From Cristatella mucedo (taxonomy: Eukaryota; Bryozoa; Phylactolaemata; Cristatellidae): a stretch of 64,000 nucleotides of DNA. Under the pieces are notes generated by a model. The model made no database searches and was not told the origin of the DNA. It worked only from the letters and a program-made list of their open reading frames with translations. The DNA is taken from contig WPIO01000139.1 of NCBI GenBank assembly GCA_009760855.2, positions 186,001 to 250,000 of the forward strand, given 5' to 3'. The first letter of the stretch is position 1. Every line of letters begins with the position of its first letter. Made by a program: the position numbers and the translations under genes. Of this stretch, positions 39,155 to 51,869 are shown piece by piece.

Positions 39155-39300
39155 GATTTGGTGCAGTGGCTACGGTGCTCGCTCCAGCCAAGGTCTAGCT
39201 GAGGTCGTGGGCTCGAGCCCCGAGGCATATGTGAAGCGCCTGAATAGAGATTAAGTTCTCCTGAGGCGCTATAGAAATTAACAATATTATTGGTATCATT
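39155..39300 (+). mobile_element. SINE-2: tRNA-derived head joined to a family A-type LINE tail
   Basis: The head has an A-box-like TGGTGCAGTGGC (39159-39170) and B-box GGGCTCGAGCC (39209-39219). About 15 bp after the B-box the tail begins: 'agcgcctgaatagagattaa' then 'gttctcctgaggcgct', ending in ATT-rich sequence. The tail arms AGCGCCT and AGGCGCT pair as in the LINE hairpin. SINEs that share a 3' tail with a LINE are known to borrow that LINE's RT. Confidence 0.82.
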
Positions 39301-42300
39301 GCTATTATTGTGCAAGTCGAATCATAATCTTGTTCTAATGTTGTAAATGCACTGTAGCTGCATCCCAACTCTTGTCCTAGTCCGTGAATACACCACTTGT
39401 AAAATGTGCTGGATATTGCTTGTGCTTATCTAATTTTGTCAAAGTAGGCAGCGATAAAAGTTCCGAGCAAGCAATTCCTCCAGCCGCTTACGCGTTTAGA
39501 ACTTCCATATGATAACAATGTTTCAAGTGCAAGGCCCATCAATATTATGACGCCCTTTAGCCGACTATTAGGACTCTTCAACAGGCATCCAAAAATTCCG
39601 AAAAAACGTTACAGACGTGTATTAGTGGTTTCCGCACTCAAGTGCTTTGTTTTAGTGAGCTGAAGCACTCTGAGCCGGATTAATATACACGAGGCCCCAA
39701 GCCCAAGGCATCACGTGGGAGTCCTGCAGATCCTGTCTAGCTGCCTAGCTTGCAGGTATTCCGACAGCCGTCGAGCACGGCTGTCTTGCAAATGGTATGA
39801 AATGACAAATACATCAGAGCCAAACAAGTAACAAATACAACACGCATAACGGCTATAGTCCCAGCCGACATGCAACAAACACGAGCGAATCTCAGAGCAC
39901 TGGCCGAATTCACTGCTCACGGTTGGTAGTTGCACGTAGGCGTACTGGTAGGGGCACACAGGTGTAACGAAATAGCAAAACACGGCAGTGACAAAGAGTG
40001 CCGTAGATTAACAGATTACCAATCCATATCCGGACCATTGAGAAGTCAATTCGAAAGTGACGTAGGGTGACACAGATTCCACAGCAGCCGTGACATGCAG
40101 CAACTTTCGTTTGGCTTAGTGGCTCCAATAGAGCCAAAACTCTGCTCTAATGCCAAGACACCAACTTCTGGAAACCAACTGACTGCCAACTACGCGGTTG
40201 TTGTTGGTATGTTTATTAGCTATAGATTAACAAAAACTATTTCCCTTGCTGTTATTACTCAGGAAGCGCTAATACAATTTGTCAATTATAGTGTGACAGG
40301 TTTAAAATGCCAACGTTACAATGGGTCGCGATTGAAACGAATAGTAAATAGATAGCTCCTAAAACGATTTTGGTTCAGGCTTGGTTTTCTGGTCTCGGAG
40401 GATAGCCATCTTTTACGCAAAGACTATCATCCATATAAGTGAGTTATTCTGGGAGTGAAAACGGTGAATTTATTATTGTTTCTGATTAAGATCAAGGCCA
40501 TTTGACACGATCTACTCCCAGCATAGAGTGATTACATTAGACCTGCTTCTCTGCAGCAGCGAGCAGCAACTTCACTGAAAACAATAGAAGAAACAGCTGC
40601 TACTATAAAAAGTGCAAAGCCTTACATTATGGCGACAATCAGAACAAGATTTAAGTTATTAAATCTTACTCGCCTATCAAAAGAAATTTTACTGTGCTCC
40701 TAAACGTGCATATGCTATGCGGAAAGTTCTCCGTGTCGCAGCCAACTACCTGCGATTGCAGCAACCAAAGATTATTCAGCTCATTCAGCGACGAAGAAGC
40801 ATTTTGTCTACATGGTGTTCATTTAAATAAATACTGCACCTAGGCAGAATTTATGTCGATAAACATCCGCTTGTGTTGGAGGAAACGTAAGTGCATGTCT
40901 TTAAATTGAGGTTATGCAGACCTAAATAGAATTATCGAGCACATAGGGTAGAATTTAGAAAAAGGATTATATACGCCAACATCAGGTTTGGGACATGTCG
41001 GGAGGGTTTCCACTAGTGTTTCGCTAGGACCGTACACAATAAAGGCCAATATGCTAGAGCCATATGTTTTCGTTCATGCATATGTAGAAATTATGAAATC
41101 GCCGACACATTGGGTCTGCAACTGTCGTTTTTGAACCAAAAGAAGCAAACGTATGCAGTGTCTCTTGCTCCTTAATGGTACACAAAATACAATCAGCCAG
41201 ACGCTTTTCTATTGCAATGCCATTTGCAAAAAAAAACTGTCGAGTGACCTTAATAAATGAAGTAGAGGGGCTATATTCGCATCATAACGACAAGGCAAAA
41301 ACAATAAAAAGTGAATCAACAACCAGTACACAAAAGCTAATGCTTACTGTTTTCCAAAATCGTGGACCAATATGATGGTTTGTGCAACTCAAAAAGGAAA
41401 AATACGTGATGAGGCTACTTACTGCCAGTCATGCAAACCTTAGTAATGTAAACCTTCTCTTAGCATAACTGGTTACTGCGACTCCTCACCGCCGCCTCAA
41501 AGTCCAGCTCGACAATAAAGCCGATTTGTGGCGAAGCCAATCGGATCTCTGCTATCGTAAATGGCCAAAGAAACTGTATCTCCGGTCTAGCAAAATATCC
41601 ACAAAACTCCGTCGCTGTCGTCTCTCTAGAAGAGGGTTATACTGAACCTGTGCGATATCCGAACTAATTCTGTCCAAGGTATGCACACAGGCTAAAATAT
41701 CAGCCGGCGCAGGCATGTTGCTACGTTACAAGGTCTTGGCTGACCCTGCTGATATATCCGAAGACAGCAGCTCTCCACCGAACATATGACACACGGTTGC
41801 TGCTTCACTCACTCTTTACTTCGCCTGTTTACAAATATGGCCAGTCTTTCAGTATATAGAAAGAGAAAACTGACCGTCACACACCAGCCCCAGTTATCGC
41901 CGCTGCTCTTCGTGCCGCCGGAGAAATGGACTGCTAGACCGGAGAAAATGGCCCTATCATGCGAGAGCCAAATTGCAGACGTGCTGCTGATATATCGCAA
42001 ATGCGGTAAAAATTCCGTGAGCTTTTTGCCTTAGCCTCATCTAAGCCGGACGTGTCCGAAAAATCGAGCAGCCCTGGAAGGAGGACGAGAAGACGGCGGA
42101 TTGTAGTTTCACAAAAAAGAGACGTACTCATTTTTAAAATAATGCCCGGCAAGAAAGCATGCACACCAGTGGTACCCTCTTGTCCGTCGCAGCAGACAGC
42201 CACACAGGTGGCCCCAATATATACGAACATCATGGATGAGTTTCAAAAAGAAAGACATGCACTTTGAGGAATGCTTAGGCTTCCAGCACGACCGACGCTT

Positions 42301-43434
42301 CAAACGACCAAGTACTTGTGTTTACAAGACCAATGTACACATTAATTCGGAGAGTAGATGAGCACTGCTGTCATAAATACACCTACATCTTACAGTAAAA
42401 AGTTGATGTTTTTAAAGTAGTCCAACGTAATTTACTTTCTCAGTGGGTGAAGAGTGTAAAGCACCAGCCATAAAGAACAAATCTGTGTACGAGCTGGAGC
42501 TCTACTGCACGACTATTTCATACGTCGGTCTTTTACTACCCTCTCCTCATCTTAGATTATAATATAACCGGGTCCTAGTCGTTTCAGTTCAGGAGATGGG
42601 AATAATGTCTTAGCTCTCATTAATCTGGCTTCCATAGCTTTCGACCAATTCAGCAGCAGGAGCAGCAGGAGCATCACCCTAACGAAGTTCAACAAGAAGT
42701 GCATGTATAGAGAACTAGTGGAGTATTCTTACCAGGGAAGATGGCAAGCTCTTTGAACGCATGGCTGGGTGCTTTGGTGGCGACCCGTCGTCGCGAGAAG
42801 AGTGATTGGTTGGGTGGTCTTTGATTCACAGGATACTTCGATGCATTGCCGTTTTACCGATTTCCCTCTGAGGTATGTCTCTGGCGGCTGCACAATGCTT
42901 AGATAACTCGGATGAATCGTCTTCCTGTGCACCACTGCCTGTGCCAAAAGATGTTTCGCTGTCGACCATAAGACCAGAGAAGTTTTCGAATCACAGCAAG
43001 CAAGCACTATTACAAATCCTCGTTGTCTTAATTTCATTATCACTGCAGCTTCATTTCGTATGCCATACCGTGCAGTATAACTGCCCTTTGTTGTTATAAC
43101 ATTAGCAGTCGATACGCTAGAAAAGATCTGCCTGCACTTGTGCTTGTACATTATTGTACTTGGCAGCAATGTTGAAGTCTAGTTCAGTTCTCTGTACACC
43201 GTTCGTCCTACAGTTGCTATGCATGTTTTTGTGGGTGCTGCAAATGAAAATACTCGATTCCAACTGTCACCAGCAATCATTCCGTCGCTCAGGTTCAATC
43301 TCTCCATGGCTATTAGGCCTTCTGGTCGCTGCACTCGTTTGGATCAGCCTAGCGTTCCAAGCTCACTGCTGCTCCTGCAGTTCAAGTCCTTGCGTTTGCT
43401 CTTCCTTCCAGACATCTGCCGCTCCAAGCAATAA
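39301..43434. other. Spacer with unassigned small ORFs
   Basis: Frames include 41786-42034 (+, 82 codons), 42052-42267 (+, 71 codons, basic RRTRRRR stretch), a minus frame 41552-41716 (54 residues, ATG after an in-frame TAA, with ERRQRRSF and DRRYSFFGHLR), 42729-43169 (-, 146 codons) and 43154-43438 (+, 94 codons, Cys/Ser and hydrophobic). None matches a family I recognise. Splice-site reasoning was not decisive. If a host exon is hidden in this window, 41500-43440 is the most gene-like stretch. Confidence 0.3.
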
Positions 43435-43585
43435 ATAAACCAATAAAAATAATAGTAGTGCATTCGATTTAGCACCCTCCTAGAAAACTCAATCTCTTTC
43501 TAGGCACATTGCATTTGCTGCAAAAGAAGCACGGTTGAACGGTTAGTGCTAGAATGCTCGACAAGCAACAGGAATATCACGTTTA
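43435..43585 (-). mobile_element. Family A LINE, 3' tail remnant
   Basis: A TAA-rich tail precedes the hairpin region 'gaaaactcaatctctttcta' and the UTR word 'gcatttgctgcaaa'. Hairpin arms no longer pair well. Confidence 0.8.
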
Positions 43586-46280
43586 TATGTGAAAATTTAG
43601 CTAAACTGACACCTTGCGTTCATAGGGCCTGCAGTTCGTCCAAAGTGTGGACTTCGCTTGTGGCTCGTGTCACTGCATCACGATAGTCTCACCTAAAGTG
43701 GCACGTGATACGTTGAGCTCAGGTTTCCCTGCAGCCCAATTAACTCTCTTTTTTTGTTCCTCGGTGCTCGCGGTGCACACCTGCACTGGATTCGGGTCAT
43801 CCTGCTGACTTTTCATTTGTGCCAGCAGTCACGCACAGCAAACGATGGCTCAGGTTGACTACTTTTTCCGAACGAGGAGCCGTACTGCCGGCACGCCAGC
43901 TGGTGAACCGTTGAGTGACAGCCCCAAAACACTAAAAGTACTATAAACACTAACCGTGCTTTTGTATGCTTTTCCTAGCATGCCGTTCTGCACGTCCCTA
44001 AACAAAGGGTACCCTCTCTTGAAGCGAGTCTAAAGCACATGGAAAGATATTTAGTTCTCTATATTAAAAACAACGTGTCACTATCGTCATGAATTATTTA
44101 CATAAGCTCTAAACCAGGAACTAGCCATAAAGATGGCCCCAAGTTCAAAATATGTTTACACCTAGCTTATGAAACCACTTGCACAAGATTGGTTTGCATA
44201 GCATCAGTTTCGGTGAGATAAACAAGTCAGAATAAGCGGCGGCTTCAGCGATGTCTGTAGTTCACGAAGCTGAGCATATTAGACGCCATAGATAGTATAT
44301 GACCGGCTACAGAAACAAGGACTTATGGAGCTTTGGTAGCACGAGCCGAAGTCCGGCTATTTACAGCACTTTCATCTTTGCTTGCTTCTGCCCAACAGGA
44401 TGCAGGCAAAATAATGAAGGCAAACGGCCCAGCAGATGGATAGAGTACCTAACTTGTTGGTAACTTACAAGAAACGAAGTGAGAATGCACATAGAATCAG
44501 TGTCTGTTCATCGTGTGTAGCTAGCAGCTCACAAGCTGACGTACTATTTCAGGCCAGTAACGAATATCTCGAGGCCGAGCTATTCATAACCGGCCTGAAT
44601 GCATGCATTAATGCCTTAGGTCTTTAGTGCAGCTGCATACTGTTCCTGCACCTAGGTTCCGTAGCTGTGATGAACGCTGGTCTACTCTCAGTTCTCCGTA
44701 CGTCCTGAGTTCTCCCGCCTGCTTTGACGTTGAGTGGCTGGCGGCTTTTGCTTGTTTTTTGTTTCGTTTGTTAGCTTGAGCTACCCGTGATGCGTGCAAC
44801 TGTAGTAGCAGCCGCGATCGCAAATGTCTCCCAAGGCAGATGATAGCATGGAGATCCAATCAGGCATGCCTCACTTTGAAAGACGGTCATACCGAAATTT
44901 AAAAATGACTGGCTCAGCAAAACTTTAAAAATAGCATCGGTCTCTTAGCATCTGTATTGAACCGCATGTAAAGACCATCATGCTTTCAAGTGTGGCTCAC
45001 AACTATTTCTGCTGCATCATTATTAACCTACTCAGGGAGGGTACTCGACTTTAAGATAAATCCTAAACGTACTCAACTGTGCAGGATGAGGGGTTGAATA
45101 AAGTCGGCAAAGATTTTCGGCTCAGTACTCCTGGTATTTTCCCACTCTCGTTAACTTAGGAAAGTGAGCTCGAGGAAGCTTGAAATGTTAGTGCCTTTTC
45201 TTTGCGTAAATGCTTATAGCTCCAGCAGAGAAAATACGTCAATGCAAGCCAGAGATGTTGGAGCAGAGAAGTGAGCACGTTCGTGGAGTAACAGTACGAT
45301 GATAAACGGCTTGGATTACGGACTAGACAGCAGATCTCCTGCGCAAAAGGCACCTCGGCCTAGAGACTACTATCGCACCGCACCCCTCTCTTATTGGATT
45401 AGCCTGAAGAATTAGCTTGAGCCGACACGCCAGTGGCAGAATCTGTAGGTATTTTTTGCTTTGATCTATAATGCTCTGACCAACCGTCGATTGCCTGGTC
45501 AGAGGAAGCCTTCATGAGCACACTGCTTGGGACGAATTGTCGAGTCAAACCATGTTTCTTTCGTACCCTCTCGATACCCTAATGCTGAGTCAACACTGGG
45601 CAGTGCTAAAACCCGTATTTTTAGCTTAGCTTCGTCAGCACATATTACCCACTAGAGCCAGTAAGCTGAGCTGCTCGCTGTGCAGAGCACTGCCAGTTAC
45701 ACCATTCTATTCCTTGTACACCAAAACCTATGGTTTTACGATCGCAGTTCCGGTCACGCAGTTTTTAATCGACTTGGCAACGATAATCAGTGACTTCAGA
45801 AGAAGAAATACAACTGCATCCGTGAGCGGGCGCATAAGATGTGTGACCTTTTACTGGAGAAACCTTCAACTGCAACCCCAAGTCAAGCAATAATGCTTTC
45901 TACCACAATTCCGAGTGTAGGTGACTGCCAGGGCGCTCTTACCCACCAAAAAAAGCTCCTCTCACCGTTCACTTACTGCGAGATGCAAGAGCATAATAAA
46001 TAAAGATAAATAAACAAGGATAAATAAAGAATCGATATAGCTGACCAGCCAGTAGCGTATCAATAATGGATCTTCCTACGACTATACACCGCACGTGAGA
46101 CAGCAGCCGTCGCTGCAATTCAGTAGGAATACACTGGGAAGGGGCTATAATAAAACTTTGCATATGTGAGGAACCCACACTGACGTGTGAGATGGTAAAA
46201 TATCTCAATGTATTTGCTCATGAGCAACTAAGGAAGTGCCCAATCGAGCGTACACAAATTGCATTCACCATAGATACATG
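43586..46280. other. Spacer, nothing recognised
   Basis: Frames of 60-83 codons (44436-44627, 44608-44859 minus, 45969-46208 minus) with no recognised family. No shared repeat was seen. Confidence 0.4.
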
Positions 46281-46425
46281 AGCCATGATGGCACACTAGG
46301 TTAGGTGGTTGCCTTTCACGACATCAGTTCCGAGGTCTGGGTTCGAATCCTTCAGTGGACGATCCTATCTTGCCACTGCAAGCGGCGGTGATAGCCGCCA
46401 AGGCTATTCTGCTTTTACACAAAAG
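46281..46425 (+). mobile_element. SINE-1, tRNA-derived SINE
   Basis: Starts 'agccatgatggcacactagg', matching 9721. B-box GGTTCGAATCC is at 46340-46350. The body has CCACTGCAAGCGGCGGTGATAG and then AGCCGCCAAGGCT, both able to fold. With 9719 it defines the family most clearly. Confidence 0.87.
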
Positions 46426-46979
46426 AAGCAGCTGAATAAGCTAGTATTTTTGTTATTGACAATAGTAAATACGAAGCTCATTGTAAGAGAGTTTGGTGTC
46501 TTTTTAGGCACGAAGACAATGCCCACGGTTCAAGCAAATGCTAAGATGATCGGGTGAGTTATTGGCTACGTTTCCAATGACATCAAGTCTGGGGATATCA
46601 GGACAATATTCTCATTGCGTTTAAGTATGAAGGGTTATACAAACGGAACACAAAAACTCAATGTGACTTTAGTTCAGTTAAGAGAAACAACTGAGCGACT
46701 TTGAATGAAATATTAGATGCTACGTTGCAAAGCCCGGTAAGGAAGTGCTTTCCATAGGCAGCCCGCTCAAGAGATAAAGAAGAGATACAGACTTGTAGAG
46801 CGAACCTAAGCGTGTTACGTTCACACACAGCAAGAACTGAGAGTATGAGTTAGAGTATTCTAGGAGTTAGATTACAAAAGCATAGACGGGAGCATGGAAG
46901 CTTGTGTCTGTATTTCAGAAAGCTCAAATTTTTGGAATTGTGAAAATAATAAATTTGAAAAACTTAGAAGTGTGGCAGA
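46426..46979. other. Spacer, nothing recognised
   Basis: No motif was found. The end of the older family A fragment that follows is not sharp and may begin slightly earlier. Confidence 0.35.
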
Positions 46980-47230
46980 TGCCGTAATTTAGAGATTGGT
47001 TGCTTTTGCACTGCACACCAAGATTGCATGCAGACGATTCAAGAGAAATGTGAACCGAGACCAATTAGAGGAATAAGCTTAAAAGTTTCTGAATCGCAAT
47101 GGGTTTTCCAAAAACTATTTAGTAAGTTGTATTGCTATTCAATTTGAGAAATATGGCTTCCATCGAAGGCTGGATTTCAGCAATGCATGCAGCAGAAGCG
47201 TTAAGTACTTTCAACGTACTGGCATTTAGA
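46980..47230 (-). mobile_element. Family A LINE, old internal RT/thumb fragment
   Basis: Matches the minus-strand thumb coding of 31110-31320 at words such as 'tttctgaatcgcaatgggtt', 'aactatttagtaagtt' and 'caatgcatgcagca'. No frame stays open. Both ends are missing. Confidence 0.7.
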
Positions 47231-47547
47231 GAGTTAGTTATTCAATCGCTGGTAAATCAGTAGGCGACCCCAGTGGGAAGGTAGGGCTTGCCCACTCCGT
47301 CCTAGATCAGGGTATTGACGTAGTCTGTGCTCTCTCGACCGTTGGTAGTGCCGAAGTCATGCTTGAACTCTTTTTGATTATCAGCCGCCGAGTTATTGCC
47401 AAAAAAAGCAGTACAATTTTGTGCTCTATTGATTTCTAATCGTGGGTCTAGCCTCCGCTTACACAAAAATCGTTATGGTCTCACCTCCTACATAAGAAAA
47501 TTAGCTTTTCTTTCACCTACCTCGATGAAAATCCTGGTCTACCACTA
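47231..47547. other. Spacer, nothing recognised
   Basis: No repeat or coding signal was recognised. Confidence 0.35.
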
Positions 47548-47599
47548 GTGCACACCTGGCACATCTGTAACTAGTGTTACAGATGGGCCAGGTGCACAC
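47548..47599. repeat. 24-bp inverted repeat with 4-nt loop
   Basis: Arms 47548-47571 and 47576-47599 pair at 21 of 24 positions around a TAGT loop. The layout is the same as the hairpins at 6148 and 36457, but the sequence is unrelated. Confidence 0.9.
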
Positions 47600-49422
47600 A
47601 AATGATTGCCCACATTTTCTTGATTAACGGAAATGAGAGAAACAGCATACATCGTGGAGAAAGGTATCCAACCTCGGACTCGTGATATCAATGCTAATTT
47701 CAAATGCTCCTCAGATGAGTTGCCGATTGTTTTAGATGTCATGTCGCATCGTTGCCTGTCAGAGACGTTCACATTATTCTGAGCGTACTGAGCAGATGCA
47801 CCTCCCTGGGCGACATTTTGACGATTATTTTGTGGTGCTGAGTGAGTTCGTAATATTTTGCCCACACCACGATGAGATTGCGTGAACTTTCGCATTAGAG
47901 GTGAATTGTTATTTTTTGAGTTTATGCCCCACCAGATGTTAACTTAAAACTACGGTCTAGTGCTTTACCGATTATAGTGGCCAACTATTAGGCACAGACC
48001 TAAGCTCCCGGTATTTTGCCAGTTACAATTAATAATCTATAAAACTGCCACACGATGATTTGCAAACTCTGAGTGCCATCCACACTTGTTTGGCTCCTTG
48101 CTCCTTTTGGCTATGCTGCCTAAAGAAGCCGATTCAATCACCGGAAAAACTAATAAATGAGCATGAGAGCCCTAGCATGAGCTTGATGAGAAACTGGTCA
48201 GCGCCAGATTCAACAAACTAGATCTCCAATACGGACAGCCACTGGCCTGTTTGTGACTCTACTAAAATACCGTACAATTCTGCCAGTGAGGTGCAATGTG
48301 AATGTGATGAACGTGCATTAGATGAACGTTTGATGAACATTTCATTATGTGCATTAGCATAGGTGCGACCACAGCTTTCTTACCTGGGGGCTGAACCATC
48401 AGCAGAGCTCCGAACCCTGACCAGCACACGGGCGTGGCTACGGGCTGAATGGCGTCTGACATTCATTATTGTTGCTTTTACGCTACCAGCAAGCTCTATT
48501 CCAACGCCCGCGGGCAAGCCGGGCAATATTCATGCTTTAAATATCTAGGTTAGCTACACGCTAAAGCCAGCTTTGGCCAAGCTGAACGTTGCTGGTGGGT
48601 CAATGTTCTTATTATTCCACTCGGTAAACATCTTAAATGCTAGGGATTCAAAGCTCGCAGCATGTCATTCTTCCGTAGGACTAGTAATAAAACCGTGGGG
48701 TGGATACTTTCAGACAACTTTTGACCCACACACGCTCAATTGGCGTCTGAGCTCACGTCTTGAAGCCAGCTTTGAGCAGTCAGTGCTGTATTACAGTCGC
48801 CACAGCAAATTCAAAACAAGCCGAGATATGTAGTTGGTTTTCATCAAGCTGCCTTTAAGGAATCATACTCAAGGCTGCTTTGCACCAAGGCGTGACTCTG
48901 ATTGATACGACTCATATAAAACCATTTCTGCTGCATGGCACCGGTGAATGACTGGGGGAGCACAGGGGCGTGATCGATTCACCATGCCGAGCCCTTTTGC
49001 GGTCCTCGAGATCAAGTGATGAGGTACCAAGCTGATTTGACTATGGAAGCGGAAACGTTGCCAAAGATGACGACTGCTATTATCTAATCACGCATACAAA
49101 CCTATCTCCCATAGGATACAGTTGGAGCTTGTCGTCCTCCTTTCCTGCTTGCTCACTTGTAATCCCTAGGACAAAGGTAGGCTACTCACAGAAAGGCCGG
49201 CTGCAATCCAGCCAGCCCCTGCTTCAAGTCTAAAGCAAACATCGGGGTAAGTCTACTTAATAGAAAACGAATGTATGGCACCGAGGTAATAGCCGACCAC
49301 TCTGTAAAAGCTCACAGGTGTTTGCATCTCCCAATACGATGTGGCTGCATATTCTGCAGACACTTCGTGGTTGCCAGTGAGCTACAAAAGTTCATAGAAT
49401 AGGCTACTTACTCAGTTTTAAT
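47600..49422. other. Spacer, nothing recognised
   Basis: The minus frame 47545-47895 (116 codons, overlapping the hairpin) and plus frames near 48363 and 48573 have no recognised family. A small 'gatgaacgt' repetition sits near 48305-48345. Confidence 0.35.
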
Positions 49423-49494
49423 ATAATAATAATAATATTGCACTTGATAAAGCGCCCTCAGAGAACTTAATCTCTTTCTAGGCGCTTTACATTT
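49423..49494 (-). mobile_element. Family A LINE, 72-bp tail-only insertion
   Basis: A near-consensus hairpin ('aaagcgccctcagagaactt' to 'taggcgctttacattt') plus a TAA repeat and nothing else. The hairpin is unmutated in both arms, so this is recent despite its tiny size. Confidence 0.9.
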
Positions 49495-50189
49495 CATATG
49501 TCGGCACGCTCGTGGTCCTAGGTACATCAGCAGTGTGCACAGCGTTTCTGTGTGCAGTTCCTGTAGGCAGTCTGCCTGACATGTCTCCTTCCTCTCATAG
49601 CAAGAGAGAGGCCTCGAGTAACTCCAAGGTCAGTGTGGACTTATACCTGGTTTGTTCATAATACATTTGTTATTCCGCTGATATCGTCGCTGTGACTGTT
49701 CACACGCTTCAGACGGGTTACTCAAAACAGAGCCTGCATAACATAAGGTGCGACATCGCCATTTGTCAAAACTTATCGGCGGGCCTTCATTTGGCTGGTC
49801 GATAAAACTTGGCTGCATCCTGCTTTCGCCCTGGCAACTCCTCGGCTATCAAGCCCAAGATCCACAAGTGTAAGGTGCAGATTAGCACTCGTTGTAGCAA
49901 TAGCTCATTCGACGTGATTTCAAAGGATAGTAAAAAGCTTAGCGTCGGCTATTACTAGGTTGACTTTAAATTTGAAGGCGCAGCTTCTGACGAGCCTGCT
50001 ACATGCCGACCAGAGTGAGAAAGATTTAATCAGCCTGTCTCTCTAATTGTATGGCCTCTTAAACTTCGCCTGTTAAATTTATGTTCACTAAAAATGTAGG
50101 TTTTCCTTTTTTACTTACTGCGATCAGGCTTTCAGGAGAAGGATAATGATTGTTTGCTGACTGGTAATTTAAAAACCTCATGCTCTGGT
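49495..50189. other. Spacer, nothing recognised
   Basis: The minus frame 49630-49818 (62 codons) is unassigned. Confidence 0.35.
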
Positions 50190-51764
50190 TGCTGTGTGTC
50201 TGAAACCATCCCAGACGGGTTCTTATTTTTTCATTTGATGCGGTCTGACAAGGTAGCTGAGATCATGTCGTACGTAAATCAGTTAGCTTTTAGACCTGCG
50301 GTTTTTTAATGGGCCATTGCTTGAATCAGATGCAAGGGGTCTTTATCAAAGACCATGCTTCACACTGTTTATGATCTACAGAACTTTTTCTGGGCGTCTG
50401 CTTTCGTTTATAGAGGAGTTTTCTGTGATCCTCCACGAAGTATTTGCGTATCACAGGCCGTTACTGATTGCCCTAGACTTCAACGTTCGCATTGACAATC
50501 TTAGCATGACCGTACTCCTCATTTCTTGATTGTCTAGAGACATTTGGTTTGATATTAAACTTTAATGATACCACTCATGGCAGTTTACATATCCCACATT
50601 TCATTATCAATAAGGATATCTGATCCACTGACCTTGTTTGAATGCTGGCCATCTTGAATTATTACTCGGTCTCGTTTACTGTTGCACATAGCTCAACCTA
50701 TGCTGTCACTTTTATGCAGCTGAGACTCGTTTGTACCTCTGCTTTGATTCCTCCCAGTCCCAGAGCAGGTCAAATTATCTATTCACCCTTGCTGCATATA
50801 TTGACCTCAGTACATGGATGGCAGCAAAGCTCTTAAATTGAATGGTTATCAAACTACCTTACTAGATCTGGGCATACCGGGTGGGATTTAGAAACTGGAA
50901 AACCTCAAACTCAGAATAGGTTCTGCCATCGTATTTCCCATTGTTCTGTAAATCAGCACGAAATCTAGATGTCCTGTTCCTGTGACCGTACTATCGACGA
51001 CCACATCAGCTCCACTGTCAATTCGGCCTCTTTTCAGCCGTATAACTTTGCTACAAGTCGGGCTTTCTTAGGCAAGATACTACATCTAAAGTTATCAACG
51101 CATTTGCGACATCTCGTCTCGACGTCTGTAACTCACTGCTTGCTGGTCTTTCGGCCTGTGCAACTAGGAGCTAACATTGGTGCAAAACTATACAATTAAG
51201 CTCATCTGTCGTGAGCCTTTCAGCTGCCCTAGCACGCTGCTTCTCGCTGAATTTCGCTCGCTCACAACAAAGCAGCATATCGACTTCAAGGTTCTGTCAA
51301 ATACCTTAGAAGTTTGTATTCTGTGGCTTGAGAATAGCTCTCAGAACTAGCCTTCTACCAGGCCTAGAATCGTACAAATAAATTCGCTGACTCAAATAGT
51401 CAGCAGCACCTCCTGCGAACCTAAAAAACAGTGGATACTTGTAATTTATATCCAACAAAAGCCTGGAACTCACTCCCGACGTAAGTCACAACGTTCCCGG
51501 ATATAAAATTTCAAAAAAGCTTAAGAAAATACATTTTTATTACATTAGGCCTTTAGTTGGTCGTTCTGATTCGTCCTTCGTCTGCATCTGCCTGCCTATA
51601 CAGCAGCTGCCGCTTGCAGATGTAACGAGTAATCATTTAGTCATGCATTCTATGTGGCATATCTTATGTGTGCAGGAAGAGAATCAGCTCCACGATGATG
51701 CAATAGAAATGTGTTATTTTGATAGCTTTGATTAATGTTAACAGCATTATTGTTATTATTATTA
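50190..51764 (+). mobile_element. Family A LINE, old copy with EN fused to late RT by internal deletion
   Basis: EN words TIPDGFLFF (about 50205), MIYRTFSGRLLSFIEEFS and LIALDFNVRIDNLS (50317-50529) match MAVIYRPPGTRSSFISDFS and VVMGDFNVHFDNLS of the full copy. After a degraded THG...LH region the sequence jumps at about 50690 to the RT motif C-D part (CFDPSQPS equivalents near 50745; ends WMAA-like). About 1.5 kb is missing between them. The thumb and C-terminal words follow (TIDDHISSTVNSASFQ near 50990), and an ATT tail closes at about 51764. Heavily mutated. Confidence 0.8.
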
Positions 51765-51869
51765 CTGTTCCTGTTCCTTTGTGCATGCAGGATAACGTCG
51801 AGTTTGCAGAGCGAAACGACTAAGAACCATGGATCAGGACACATGTTCGAGCACTGTGTGTGGGGTCGG

